Source: Algibacter pectinivorans
Lineage (GTDB): Bacteria; Bacteroidota; Bacteroidia; Flavobacteriales; Flavobacteriaceae
Length of the DNA: 64,000 nucleotides
Assembly (NCBI RefSeq): GCF_900112595.1
Contig: NZ_FOMI01000001.1
Span: 496,001 to 560,000 of the forward strand
Reading direction: 5' to 3'
Within the stretch, counting starts at the first letter, position 1, and each line of letters begins with the position of its first letter. A model generated the notes under the pieces. It saw only the letters and a list, made by a program, of their open reading frames with translations. It was not told the origin of the DNA and did not search any database. Position numbers and translations under genes: made by a program. Below, one piece after another: positions 46,518 through 55,082 of this stretch.

Positions 46518-47747
46518 ATGCTACGTTGGATACTATTTATTGTTTTCTACCTTGTAATAAGCTTTTACGGTTTCCAAGCCATAAAAACAGTCACTAAAAA
46601 CACCTACATTCACTATTTATTTATTGCCTTAACATTACTTGTTGCGGCCAATTTTATAATTCAGTTTACCATATACTCAGAGGGTCGTGTATTAAACCCT
46701 GCCAAAAGTTATGCCTTTGGTTTTCTGTTGGCCTTTATATCCTTTAACTTAGTTTTGGTCCCTATTTTATTGGGCGAAGATATTATTAGAGGCATTTTAG
46801 GTATTTATGATAAAGTAGTTACTAAAAACGAAAACTTCTATCTGCCATCGCGCCGTAAGTTTATAAGTCAAGTAGCCCTTGGTTTAGCTGCCATACCATT
46901 TACATCGTTACTTTACGGTATGTATCGTGGTAAATACCGCTTTAGGGTTTTAAATTACACCTTACATTTTGAAGACTTACCAGACGCTTTCGATGGGTAT
47001 AAAATAACACAAATTAGCGATATCCACTCGGGTAGTTTTGATAATAAAGAAAAAATAGAATATGGTATAAACCTTATTAACGAGCAACAATCGGACGTTA
47101 TCTTTTTTACCGGCGATATGGTAAATAATAAAGCCTCCGAAATGCAAAATTGGAAATCCCTTTTCGGCACCCTTAAGGCTAACGATGGTGTGTTTTCGGT
47201 ATTAGGAAATCATGATTATGGCGATTATGTAGATTGGCCAACAACCGAAGCCAAAAACAAAAACCTTAACGATTTAAAGCAAATCCAAAAGGAAATGGGC
47301 TTTAATTTACTTTTAAACGAAAGCCGATTTATTGAAAAAAACGGACAACGCATTGCCATTGTTGGTGTAGAAAACTGGGGTAAAGGCGGTTTTAAAAAAG
47401 CGGGCGATTTAAAAAAAGCAGCCCAAAACATTCATGCTAACGATTTTAAGGTACTACTAAGCCACGACCCATCACACTGGGAAGAAGAAGTTATAAAAGA
47501 CGATTACCACTACCATTTAACCCTAAGCGGACACACACACGGTATGCAATTTGGCATAGAAATACCTGGCTGGATTAAGTGGAGCCCTGTAAAATGGCGT
47601 TACAAATATTGGGCAGGCATTTATAAAGAAATGGGGCAATACATTAATGTAAACCGAGGCTTTGGCTATTTAGGCTATCCGGGACGCGTTGGTATATGGC
47701 CAGAAGTAACCGTAATAGAACTTAAAAAAGGCACAGCAAATTCGTAA
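46518..47747 (+). CDS. Membrane-anchored metallophosphoesterase (YkuE/YaeI-like)
   Basis: A 409-residue protein with four N-terminal membrane helices (about 1-125) followed by a twin-arginine-like stretch (SRRKFISQVALGLAAIP) and a calcineurin-type phosphoesterase domain. Metal ligands are in ISDIHSG, TGDMVNN, GNHDYG, LLSHDPS and GHTHGMQFG, the complete set. Related enzymes cleave phosphodiesters of lipids such as UDP-2,3-diacylglucosamine; the substrate here is unknown. Monocistronic and divergent from polA. Confidence 0.9.
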   Translation: MLRWILFIVFYLVISFYGFQAIKTVTKNTYIHYLFIALTLLVAANFIIQFTIYSEGRVLNPAKSYAFGFLLAFISFNLVLVPILLGEDIIRGILGIYDKVVTKNENFYLPSRRKFISQVALGLAAIPFTSLLYGMYRGKYRFRVLNYTLHFEDLPDAFDGYKITQISDIHSGSFDNKEKIEYGINLINEQQSDVIFFTGDMVNNKASEMQNWKSLFGTLKANDGVFSVLGNHDYGDYVDWPTTEAKNKNLNDLKQIQKEMGFNLLLNESRFIEKNGQRIAIVGVENWGKGGFKKAGDLKKAAQNIHANDFKVLLSHDPSHWEEEVIKDDYHYHLTLSGHTHGMQFGIEIPGWIKWSPVKWRYKYWAGIYKEMGQYINVNRGFGYLGYPGRVGIWPEVTVIELKKGTANS

Positions 47748-47890
47748 TACAAAGACTTGTATTTATAAAGAAATTGCTTATTTTTATAGTTAAGCATCGC
47801 TATTTAAGCAATATTGTACCGCATAAATAGCAAATACTAAAAATTTACGTAGGTTTGTATTAAGCACACTCGATTAATAAAAAACATTGT

Positions 47891-48187
47891 ATGTCAAAAT
47901 TTGGGGAACTTATAGATGTCGAAATTCCAGTATTACTAGATTTCTACACAGAAAATAACGAACAAACAGAGGCTATGCATCTCGTACTAAGAGATGTTGC
48001 AGCTGCACTTGGCGATAAAGCTAAAGTTATAAAAATTGATGTCGATAAAAATCAAGAACTTGCCGAAGCTTTACGTGTTAAGTCTTCACCCACACTTATA
48101 ATTTATAAAGACGGCCAAATGAAATGGCGCCAAAGTGGCGAGCAAGATGCCAATACGCTTATAAATTTACTTCAAGATTTTAAATAA
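47891..48187 (+). CDS. Thioredoxin-fold protein lacking all cysteines
   Basis: A 98-residue protein with the complete thioredoxin fold outline: IPVLLDFYT strand, the VIKIDVDKNQELAEALRVKS core, the cis-proline motif SSPTLIIYKDG (Pro67) and the terminal helix. However the usual WCGPC is replaced by ENNEQTEA (21-28), and there is no cysteine anywhere. It therefore cannot do thiol chemistry and more likely acts as a binding or chaperone-like protein. No signal peptide. It stands alone between the phosphoesterase and a repeat. Confidence 0.85.
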   Translation: MSKFGELIDVEIPVLLDFYTENNEQTEAMHLVLRDVAAALGDKAKVIKIDVDKNQELAEALRVKSSPTLIIYKDGQMKWRQSGEQDANTLINLLQDFK

Positions 48188-48216
48188 CACTTAAAAAGGT
48201 AGTAGCCGCATATTTT

Positions 48217-48327
48217 GGGCGTTACTCATAAAGGGTCGGGCTTTCTGCTATACCTACCGGCAGGCAGGCAGGTCTTTTTTTGCCATTTACGGCAGCAAAA
48301 AAAGGATGCCGCGGCAATCCCTAACGC
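48217..48327. repeat. REP-like intergenic repeat with inverted ends
   Basis: A 111-bp block starting GGGCGTTACTCATAAAGGG and ending CAATCCCTAACGC, with terminal inverted words GCGTTA (48219-48224) and TAACGC (48322-48327). The interior holds CGGGCTTTCTGCTATA, a short tandem GGCAGGCAGGCAGG and an imperfect palindrome around GCAAAAAAAGGATGCCGCGG. It is more GC-rich than its surroundings. I recognise this pattern as a dispersed repeat common in flavobacterial intergenic DNA. Confidence 0.7.
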
Positions 48328-48400
48328 AAATCCAGAACATAACTAAGTCGGTGCTAAAATAACACGTACAAACGTCTGTACGCTCTGTAAAAAAGACAAC

Positions 48401-49063
48401 TTAAAAGATAGACGTACTCAAAGCATCAAAACGATATCCTTTATTGCTAAAATAAGCCAATACTTTAGGTAAAGCGTATTGCATATTTTTACTGGCCTTT
48501 ACACTATCATGAAAAACAATAACACTACCTGCAGCAGTTTTACTAAGCACATTCTGTAAACAAGCTTCTGGAGTCATGGACTTATCCCAATCAAAAGACA
48601 ACACTTCCCACATAATTATACTATACCCTAAAGCCATGAGTTTTTTACCCTGTTTGGGTGTTATTTGTCCGTAGGGCGGTCTAAAAAGGTTAACGGTATG
48701 GGCTTCTGGAATTTGAGATGTAATAGCTTCCTGCGCTTTATATACATTATCTAAATAGTCTACAGCTTTTGTTTTCCAACCTTTAATATGGTTATGCGTA
48801 TGGTTGCCAATAGCATGCCCATCATTAATAACATTATTAAAAATCTCAGGATACTTTAAAACGTTGTTACCAATACAAAAAAAGGTAGCCTTAGCGTTGT
48901 ATTGCTTTAAAACCTTTAAAGTCCAATTGGTAATCTCTGGCGTTGGTCCGTCATCAAAAGTTAAATAAATAACTTTCTGGCTTGTAGGCACTTCCCAAAT
49001 ATACTTCGGGAATAACTTTTTAACTACAACAGGTGTTTTTACTGGTGTTAAGCCCACGCCCAA
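48401..49063 (-). CDS. Polysaccharide deacetylase (NodB domain)
   Basis: A 220-residue carbohydrate esterase family 4 enzyme that removes acetyl groups from N-acetylated glycans. It has motif 1 LTFDDGPTP, motif 2 HTHNH, motif 3 RPPYGQ, motif 4 WEVLSFDW and motif 5 VIVFHDS, all intact. No signal peptide, so it may work in the cytoplasm or be exported another way. There is no ATG: candidates are TTG at 49063 or GTG at 49057; the shorter is about equally likely. It follows the DUF2723 gene by 10 bp, suggesting linked envelope glycan work. Confidence 0.88.
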   Translation of the reverse strand: MGVGLTPVKTPVVVKKLFPKYIWEVPTSQKVIYLTFDDGPTPEITNWTLKVLKQYNAKATFFCIGNNVLKYPEIFNNVINDGHAIGNHTHNHIKGWKTKAVDYLDNVYKAQEAITSQIPEAHTVNLFRPPYGQITPKQGKKLMALGYSIIMWEVLSFDWDKSMTPEACLQNVLSKTAAGSVIVFHDSVKASKNMQYALPKVLAYFSNKGYRFDALSTSIF

Positions 49064-49073
49064 ATAAGGTTAA

Positions 49074-52000
49074 TTAATTTAAGCTATCCACATCTACAGG
49101 TACTTCGCTATCCACAGGGATATCGGCATCCGTTCTCAAGGTATCTTCAGGCTCTTCATCGCCATAAAAATGATTAAAAGACCTTAAGTAATTATTAAAA
49201 ATATCGCCTTCGGTTTCAGCAAATTCAATATCATATCTAATTAACACATCAACCAAGCCTTTATAACGCTGTATATCGGTATAAATTTCCTCAAATAAAC
49301 GTTCCTGTTTATCCACTTTTAAACTGCTGTAATACGATAAGTTTTCTTGGTATTTATTAGCCACTTCTTTAAACAAACGTTGGGCTTTTTCTTTGTTACC
49401 AACTTCGTAATACGCTCCAATAAAAGGTTCTAAAAGCGTGTAATAACCAAAGTATTCTACAGGCATGTTTTCCATGGCTATATCTGCTATTTCTTCAGCT
49501 TTATCTAATTTCTTTTCGTTAATTAACTGTTCAGATAAACGGGCTAAATTCCCTCTATAAGTAATAGAGTTTTTACGCGTTTCCACATCATGATAAATAT
49601 CTGGACTACCGCTATTACCCCAATCCCAGTTCTTAACTTTCTCGTACATTAAATCGCTATCTACACGCCCCATATCAAACGGATTAGCTCTATCTACAGG
49701 CGTTTTAATTGGCACTAACTTGTAGCACATACCATCTAATTGCAGGTAATCTTTCATCCAAATATAATCGTCGTCTCCAAAACTACCGCCAGTAAAGTAA
49801 ATAGGGCGTTTCCAATCGTTATTGGCAACAATATCTAGCATTAACAAACGGTTTTTATAAAGTGCTCCACCGGAAACCTTAATATTAATTTCGGGTACAA
49901 TTTTATCGGCATCTTCAGGCTTTACAATACCAGATTTTAAAGCGTTTTCTTTATTTACAGGAATACGTAAATATGGCGTTGGTAAATATGTAGCGTTAGC
50001 ATCTTGCTCTCTTACATTCGATAAATCGACACCACGCTGTTGCAATACATACTTGTATTTAGTTTTTGGGTTATCGCTACCTACAAAATCTAAAAACTGC
50101 TTAACATTTAAGGTATCATTAATAACCTGCTGAATAATGATATAATCGTTAGTGCCGTACTTATATAACTCGTGTGTTAATTGCGAAGGTATAGGGTCGC
50201 TCTCGTAAGCCTTACGCTTCATTTGGTCTATGTACCAATCGGTTTGAAATAAACTGGTATTAACCACACGAACGTCGGTTCTATACCCTTCAATTTCTTG
50301 TGCGTACCACAATGCGAACGTATCGTTATCGCCAATGGTAAATAGTATACCATTTTCGGCACAAGAATCTAAATACATTTTTGCCATAGCTCTGGCTGTG
50401 TATTTATCGGATCTATCATGGTCGTCCCAATTGTTTGCAACCAAAATACCAGGAACTAACAATAAACAAACCACTGTAATTATTGGAGCTGCTAATGTTT
50501 TAGGTATATACGTTTTAAGGGCATCGTAAATAGCATATACTCCAAAACCAATCCATAAAGCAAACACATAAAACGATCCTACTACCGAGTAGTCGCGCTC
50601 TCTAGGTTCAAAAGGTCGTACGTTGGTATATACTTGAATAGCAATTCCTGTAAACAAGAAAAACACAAGCATAACCCAAAATAATTTTTTGTCTTTATTA
50701 AATAAAAAGAAGAACCCAATAAGCCCTAAAATTAAAGGCAATAAGTAATAGGTATTTCTAGCTTTATTATTTTTAACATCGCTAGGCAAATTGTCTTGAG
50801 ACATGCCTAAATGCCATTCGTCAATAGGTTTTATACCCGAAATCCAGTTGCCGTGGTTATCATATCGTCCTTGAATATCATCTTGTCTACCAGAGAAATT
50901 CCACATAAAATAACGCCAGTACATATACCCCAATTGATATTCAAAAAGGTAAGCAATATTACTCGCTAACGATGGTTTTTCAATATCGATATAATCTTTA
51001 AATTGCTTTAAAAAATTATTATAATCTTCATAATCAATAGCACCTTGTGCGACATCATTTCTAAACTTTGCCACAGCCGAACGGAGCTCGTTTTCCATTC
51101 GGTATTCTGGTTTTAAATTAAAATCTAAAAACCCAGAAAACATCATGTAATTTTCGGCATGCTCAGAACTCCACATACGTGGTAAAATAGAAGCATGTTT
51201 AGAGTTGTAATTCTGCTTTGCGTTTTTCCAGTTATTTACAACAACGTACTTTCCTTTTTCTTCGTCTTTTTCATATTTAGGTTTATCATCCACATACGGA
51301 TTGTTTTCATCTAAATACGCATATTGATCGGTAAACTGAGGCCCATAAAACAAGTGTGTTTCTGGATACTGCTCTAAATTATAATAGGCTAATAACTCTC
51401 TGGCACTAGACGGATTATTCTCGTTAATTACCACGTTAGCATTAGCACGAATAGGCAACATTAACCAGGTAGAAAACCCAATAATAACAAAGGTTAAACA
51501 AAGTACAGCTGTATTTAAGTGCACATAATTTTTTTGACGTGTATATTTTAACGCATAAAAAATAATAGCCACCAAAGCAATTCCTGCAATTATAGAACCC
51601 GAATTAAAAGGCAAACCAATGGTGTTTACAAAAAACACTTCCATGGCACTAAAAATTCTAAGAATGTTAGGCGCTAATAATTTAAATACAAACAGTAAAA
51701 CACCCACCGAGGCGACGTTTGCAATTATAAAATTTTGAATGGTTATGGTTTTATAATTTTTAAAGTAATAAATAAGTCCTAGTGCTGGTATGGTTAATAG
51801 TCCCATAAAGTGCACCCCAAAAGAAAGCCCGATAACAAAGGCTATTAAAATAAGCCAACGGTTACCACGAGGTTTATCCATGTCTTGCTCCCAACGTAAA
51901 CCTAACCAGAATAAAACCGACATAATTAAAGTGGCCATGGCATACACTTCGGTTTCGGCAGCATTAAACCAAAACGAATCTGTAAAAGCAAAAGCTAAAC

Positions 52001-52385
52001 TACCTACCAATCCGCTACCTAAAATAGCCATAGATTTACCTTGAGACATATCATTTTTCCCAGCAACTAAATGTTTTAGCAGCAGCGTAATAGTCCAAAA
52101 CATAAAAAGAATAGTAAAAGCACTAGCAATGGCACTCATCATGTTCATCATAAAACCAACTTGCGAAGGCTCTAAAGCAAACATAGAGAAAAACGCTCCT
52201 AGCATTTGAAATAAAGGTGCTCCCGGTGGATGACCAACCTGTAATTTTGCCGAGGTTAATATATACTCGCCAGCATCCCAAAAACTTACGGTAGGTTCAA
52301 CGGTTAAACTGTAAGTTATAAGCGCTATTAAAAAAGAAATCCAACCTAAAATGGTATTCCATTTTTTATAGTTTGCATCTGCCAT
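49074..52385 (-). CDS. DUF2723 integral membrane glycosyltransferase (GT117-like)
   Basis: A 1103-residue protein with about a dozen membrane helices up to residue 690 and a soluble C-terminal part with TPR-like repeats (about 950-1060). The N-terminal luminal motif TVEPTVSFWDAGEYILTSAK is the DUF2723 signature and resembles the acidic catalytic loop of protein O-mannosyltransferases. Members of this Bacteroidota-typical family are thought to transfer sugars from lipid carriers to proteins, consistent with widespread O-glycosylation of exported proteins. The exact donor is unknown. It precedes the deacetylase by 10 bp. Confidence 0.88.
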   Translation of the reverse strand: MADANYKKWNTILGWISFLIALITYSLTVEPTVSFWDAGEYILTSAKLQVGHPPGAPLFQMLGAFFSMFALEPSQVGFMMNMMSAIASAFTILFMFWTITLLLKHLVAGKNDMSQGKSMAILGSGLVGSLAFAFTDSFWFNAAETEVYAMATLIMSVLFWLGLRWEQDMDKPRGNRWLILIAFVIGLSFGVHFMGLLTIPALGLIYYFKNYKTITIQNFIIANVASVGVLLFVFKLLAPNILRIFSAMEVFFVNTIGLPFNSGSIIAGIALVAIIFYALKYTRQKNYVHLNTAVLCLTFVIIGFSTWLMLPIRANANVVINENNPSSARELLAYYNLEQYPETHLFYGPQFTDQYAYLDENNPYVDDKPKYEKDEEKGKYVVVNNWKNAKQNYNSKHASILPRMWSSEHAENYMMFSGFLDFNLKPEYRMENELRSAVAKFRNDVAQGAIDYEDYNNFLKQFKDYIDIEKPSLASNIAYLFEYQLGYMYWRYFMWNFSGRQDDIQGRYDNHGNWISGIKPIDEWHLGMSQDNLPSDVKNNKARNTYYLLPLILGLIGFFFLFNKDKKLFWVMLVFFLFTGIAIQVYTNVRPFEPRERDYSVVGSFYVFALWIGFGVYAIYDALKTYIPKTLAAPIITVVCLLLVPGILVANNWDDHDRSDKYTARAMAKMYLDSCAENGILFTIGDNDTFALWYAQEIEGYRTDVRVVNTSLFQTDWYIDQMKRKAYESDPIPSQLTHELYKYGTNDYIIIQQVINDTLNVKQFLDFVGSDNPKTKYKYVLQQRGVDLSNVREQDANATYLPTPYLRIPVNKENALKSGIVKPEDADKIVPEINIKVSGGALYKNRLLMLDIVANNDWKRPIYFTGGSFGDDDYIWMKDYLQLDGMCYKLVPIKTPVDRANPFDMGRVDSDLMYEKVKNWDWGNSGSPDIYHDVETRKNSITYRGNLARLSEQLINEKKLDKAEEIADIAMENMPVEYFGYYTLLEPFIGAYYEVGNKEKAQRLFKEVANKYQENLSYYSSLKVDKQERLFEEIYTDIQRYKGLVDVLIRYDIEFAETEGDIFNNYLRSFNHFYGDEEPEDTLRTDADIPVDSEVPVDVDSLN

Positions 52386-52528
52386 TTGTATGTGTTTTTA
52401 TTTGCTTTGGCGAATTTAACAATAAATATGAAATGAGCGGTAACTATTTAGTTTGTCTTAACATATAAGCCGGATACTATACGCTTTAAAAAAACATTGA
52501 ATTTTGATAAAAATTTTTAATAAAAAGC

Positions 52529-52558
52529 TTGTACAAAGTATTTTTTATATTAAATTTG
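52529..52558 (+). promoter_or_regulatory. Promoter of tRNA-Gln
   Basis: TTG (52529-52531), 19-bp spacer, TAAATTTG (52551-52558): an almost ideal Bacteroidota housekeeping promoter, ending 17 bp before the tRNA. Confidence 0.8.
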
Positions 52559-52575
52559 CACCCTCATTACACGAA

Positions 52576-52648
52576 TGGCCTATGGTGTAACTGGCAACAC
52601 GTTGGTTTTTGGTACCAAAGAGTCCAGGTTCGAGCCCTGGTGGGCCAA
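52576..52648 (+). tRNA. tRNA-Gln (anticodon TTG)
   Basis: A 73-nt cloverleaf: acceptor arms TGGCCTA/TGGGCCA, D-arm around GGTGTAACTGGCAACACG, anticodon stem TTGGT/ACCAA with loop TTTTGGT giving anticodon TTG, and T-arm CCAGG-TTCGAGC-CCTGG. The CCA end is not encoded. Decodes CAA (and CAG by wobble). A strong promoter precedes it and a perfect terminator follows. Confidence 0.95.
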
Positions 52649-52660
52649 CATTAATTTAAA

Positions 52661-52690
52661 ACCCTTACTTTTTAAGTAAGGGTTTTTTTA
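52661..52690 (+). terminator. Terminator of tRNA-Gln
   Basis: Perfect 10-bp stem ACCCTTACTT (52661-52670) / AAGTAAGGGT (52674-52683), three-base loop and a T-run. Because the next gene ends just beyond on the other strand, it may serve both. Confidence 0.9.
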
Positions 52691-52692
52691 TT

Positions 52693-53979
52693 TTAAAAGG
52701 AATTATCTAAATATTCGTCGCTTTTATCGATATTAATTTCTGCCCACAAAGGCAAATGATCGCTTACTTGAAAGGTATTCCACGGAGAATTCAAATAAAA
52801 ATCGGTAAGCTCTTCGGTTTTTAAAGCCACTAAATTTTTGGTGTAGGTTTGTGTTTCTTTAGCCTTTTCTAATTGACGTTCTATTCTTTTTCGTCGTGTT
52901 TTAGAGATGGTATCTAGCGCCAATTCTGCCTCAATACCTTCAATTTTAATTTTCAACTTTTCAATATCGTCTTTAAAGGCAGCCTTATTGCGTGTAATAT
53001 AATTTACAACATCTGTTTTAAACAACGGAAATTGTTCTTCGGTGTATATATAATTGAAGAAATTAAATATTCTATCGGTATTATTATGATCTCTCCCTGT
53101 TGATCGGTTTGAATCTTTCCAATCAAAATCTAAATTAGAGGTTTTATAATATGAAATTTGATCGTAAAATTTAGTACGATCCTTATTTGAGCCTTTTCTG
53201 TTTTTTATAGTCTCAAAACCATATTTAGCAAGTGCATCGTAGGTTACATTGTTTTCGTTTACAATATTAAAATCGCCAACAATAAAGTAATTATAAGGAT
53301 TAAACCATTTTGTACTAGGGTCTTTTTTAGTGCCTTCTTTTTCGGCATTTTCGCTAATTAACTTAGCTACTTTATCAATTTCCTCAACGCGTCTTTTAAA
53401 ATGATTTGATTTTTCGCTATCCTTACCGTAATAAATATGTACCGTAGTTACTTTAAACTTAAACCATCCTGCTTGAAAAGAACACTTAAACGGCGTTCTA
53501 GCAAATTGCCGTTCAATAACGCCGTCGTTATTTCTAATTAACATGTTTTGAGGCAACACCAGCTCGCCTGCCACACCATTAAATTTAACCGTACGTTTAT
53601 CGTAAATAAAACCTAGCCTCTCGTTGTTTCCTCCACTTTTCCAAGCTGCAACATCGGTAAGAATATATTCATACTCATCACCAAGCATACGCATAACTTT
53701 TTGTAACGGTGCCAAATCATCATTAATTTCTTGAATTGCCAATACATCAAACCTAGATATAATTTCGGCTATATAAACAAAATCATCTTCTTTTCTAGGC
53801 CCGAATTTTTTGCTATTGCAATCGAACTCTCTAATATTCCAAGAGCCAAAAATTAAGGTTTCATTTAATCGTCTTTCGGGAATTTTAGTGTCTAAACCGC
53901 GACGCAATTCTTTTAAAAGGGTGACACAACGTAGAATGTATTCCTTTTTTTTAAAATATTTAATTCTGTAATATTCCAT
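52693..53979 (-). CDS. Endonuclease/exonuclease/phosphatase-family protein
   Basis: A 428-residue EEP-superfamily hydrolase, probably cytoplasmic since no signal peptide is seen. Catalytic elements are FGSWNIREFD, VLAIQEIND (metal Glu), VTTVHIYYGK, YFIVGDFNIVNE and, near the C-terminus, VSDHLPLWAEI. Between GDFN and SDH there is an inserted charged coiled coil of about 75 residues (KLKIKIEGIEAELALD onward), absent from the minimal fold. Substrate is unknown: members act on DNA, RNA, phosphoinositides or sphingomyelin. Convergent with tRNA-Gln. Confidence 0.85.
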   Translation of the reverse strand: MEYYRIKYFKKKEYILRCVTLLKELRRGLDTKIPERRLNETLIFGSWNIREFDCNSKKFGPRKEDDFVYIAEIISRFDVLAIQEINDDLAPLQKVMRMLGDEYEYILTDVAAWKSGGNNERLGFIYDKRTVKFNGVAGELVLPQNMLIRNNDGVIERQFARTPFKCSFQAGWFKFKVTTVHIYYGKDSEKSNHFKRRVEEIDKVAKLISENAEKEGTKKDPSTKWFNPYNYFIVGDFNIVNENNVTYDALAKYGFETIKNRKGSNKDRTKFYDQISYYKTSNLDFDWKDSNRSTGRDHNNTDRIFNFFNYIYTEEQFPLFKTDVVNYITRNKAAFKDDIEKLKIKIEGIEAELALDTISKTRRKRIERQLEKAKETQTYTKNLVALKTEELTDFYLNSPWNTFQVSDHLPLWAEINIDKSDEYLDNSF

Positions 53980-54114
53980 TTTTAATTGATTTAATATAGA
54001 AAACCATTAATCAATTTTAGGAAGAAATTATGTTTGAAAACATTTTTTATAGAAAAAAATATTTTCAAACTACGATACAGCAAAAAACACCACTTTAACT
54101 AAAAACATTATAAT

Positions 54115-54768
54115 TTACAAATCCTTGGTTTTTGCTAAACCTTTGTCTCTTTTAAATATAGCACTACGATTTTTAGGCATAGTTTCATAAATAAGTTCTT
54201 CGCTTCCATCGGTATACAGCGCTGAGACTATTAACGTATTTTTCCTACCTGTATAACTTTTAACATCCAATTTGTTTCTTTTTATTAACCCGTTTTTGCG
54301 GCTCTCGGTAAATACATTATATTTTGATATACTAGTTCCATTTATAGAAGCCACAACCCGGTAATATTTAAGAGTTCTTTTTTCTATTTCTTTAGTATCT
54401 TCTATTTCCTCTGTTTTAACGATAGCTTCAGTAGGCTCTATATCCTCTTTAAAATTATCATTTACTACTTTTAATTTTAACACTACTATATCGCCATTTG
54501 TATAAACCATTACTGTATACATCCCTGACTCCATTTTATTTAAGTCTACGGCAATATTATTTGAATAATTATCAAAGGTGGTACGCTTAAAAGTAGATTT
54601 ATTATATAAAAACAATTTAGTTATAACATAGTCTGGGTGAGAAATACTCAAAGTATTGTCGACTATACTTTGTTCTAAATTAAAATCATTTCCTGTGTTA
54701 GGATACAATTTACTTTGTGCTTTTAAACTTAAAGAGCTAATGAGAATAATAATTAATACTTTTTTCAT
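54115..54768 (-). CDS. Hypothetical secreted protein (217 residues)
   Basis: Has a signal peptide (MKKVLIIILISSLSLKAQ, residues 1-18). Residues 55-105 include VDLNKMESGMYTVMVYTNGD, which resembles the beta-sandwich strands of T9SS C-terminal sorting domains, although here it is in the middle rather than at the end. An acidic linker (TEEIEDTKEIEKR) separates it from a basic C-terminal half rich in Lys and Arg. I do not recognise a named family. It is transcribed alone, with a long untranslated upstream region. Confidence 0.65.
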   Translation of the reverse strand: MKKVLIIILISSLSLKAQSKLYPNTGNDFNLEQSIVDNTLSISHPDYVITKLFLYNKSTFKRTTFDNYSNNIAVDLNKMESGMYTVMVYTNGDIVVLKLKVVNDNFKEDIEPTEAIVKTEEIEDTKEIEKRTLKYYRVVASINGTSISKYNVFTESRKNGLIKRNKLDVKSYTGRKNTLIVSALYTDGSEELIYETMPKNRSAIFKRDKGLAKTKDL

Positions 54769-55082
54769 AACTTAAAAATTTAAGATCAAACTCTTTTACT
54801 GTAAAGGCTTATGTTACAACTACTGTAAGACATCATTAATCAATTATTTTTCACAATAAATTGTGACATATAAACTATACTAAACTAAAACTGTTTTATT
54901 AACTTAATATAGACTTTTAATACAACACCATAAACCTACAATTCATAAAAGCACAGCAAAAGCAGATGTGATTTTTTGTAATATTTAGATGTCAAATATA
55001 AATAATATCGATTTTAGAAGAAAGTTCCCAATGGGTTTAAATTTTTTTTTTAGATGAAACGTTATTTATTAAGATTAACAAC
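54769..55082. other. 314-bp intergenic region with a palindrome and a candidate minus-strand promoter
   Basis: No gene seen. It holds the palindrome TCACAATAAATTGTGA (54851-54866) and, in the minus direction, TTTC (55020-55023), a 19-bp spacer and TATATTTG (54993-55000). Together they predict a leader of more than 200 nt for the gene ending at 54115, or a small RNA. Confidence 0.5.
54851..54866. promoter_or_regulatory. 16-bp palindrome, possible regulator site
   Basis: Perfect 7-bp arms TCACAAT/ATTGTGA separated by AA, 83 bp upstream of the 217-residue secreted protein. The half-site TGTGA recalls CRP/FNR-family sites but in inverted order, so the cognate regulator is uncertain. Confidence 0.45.
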
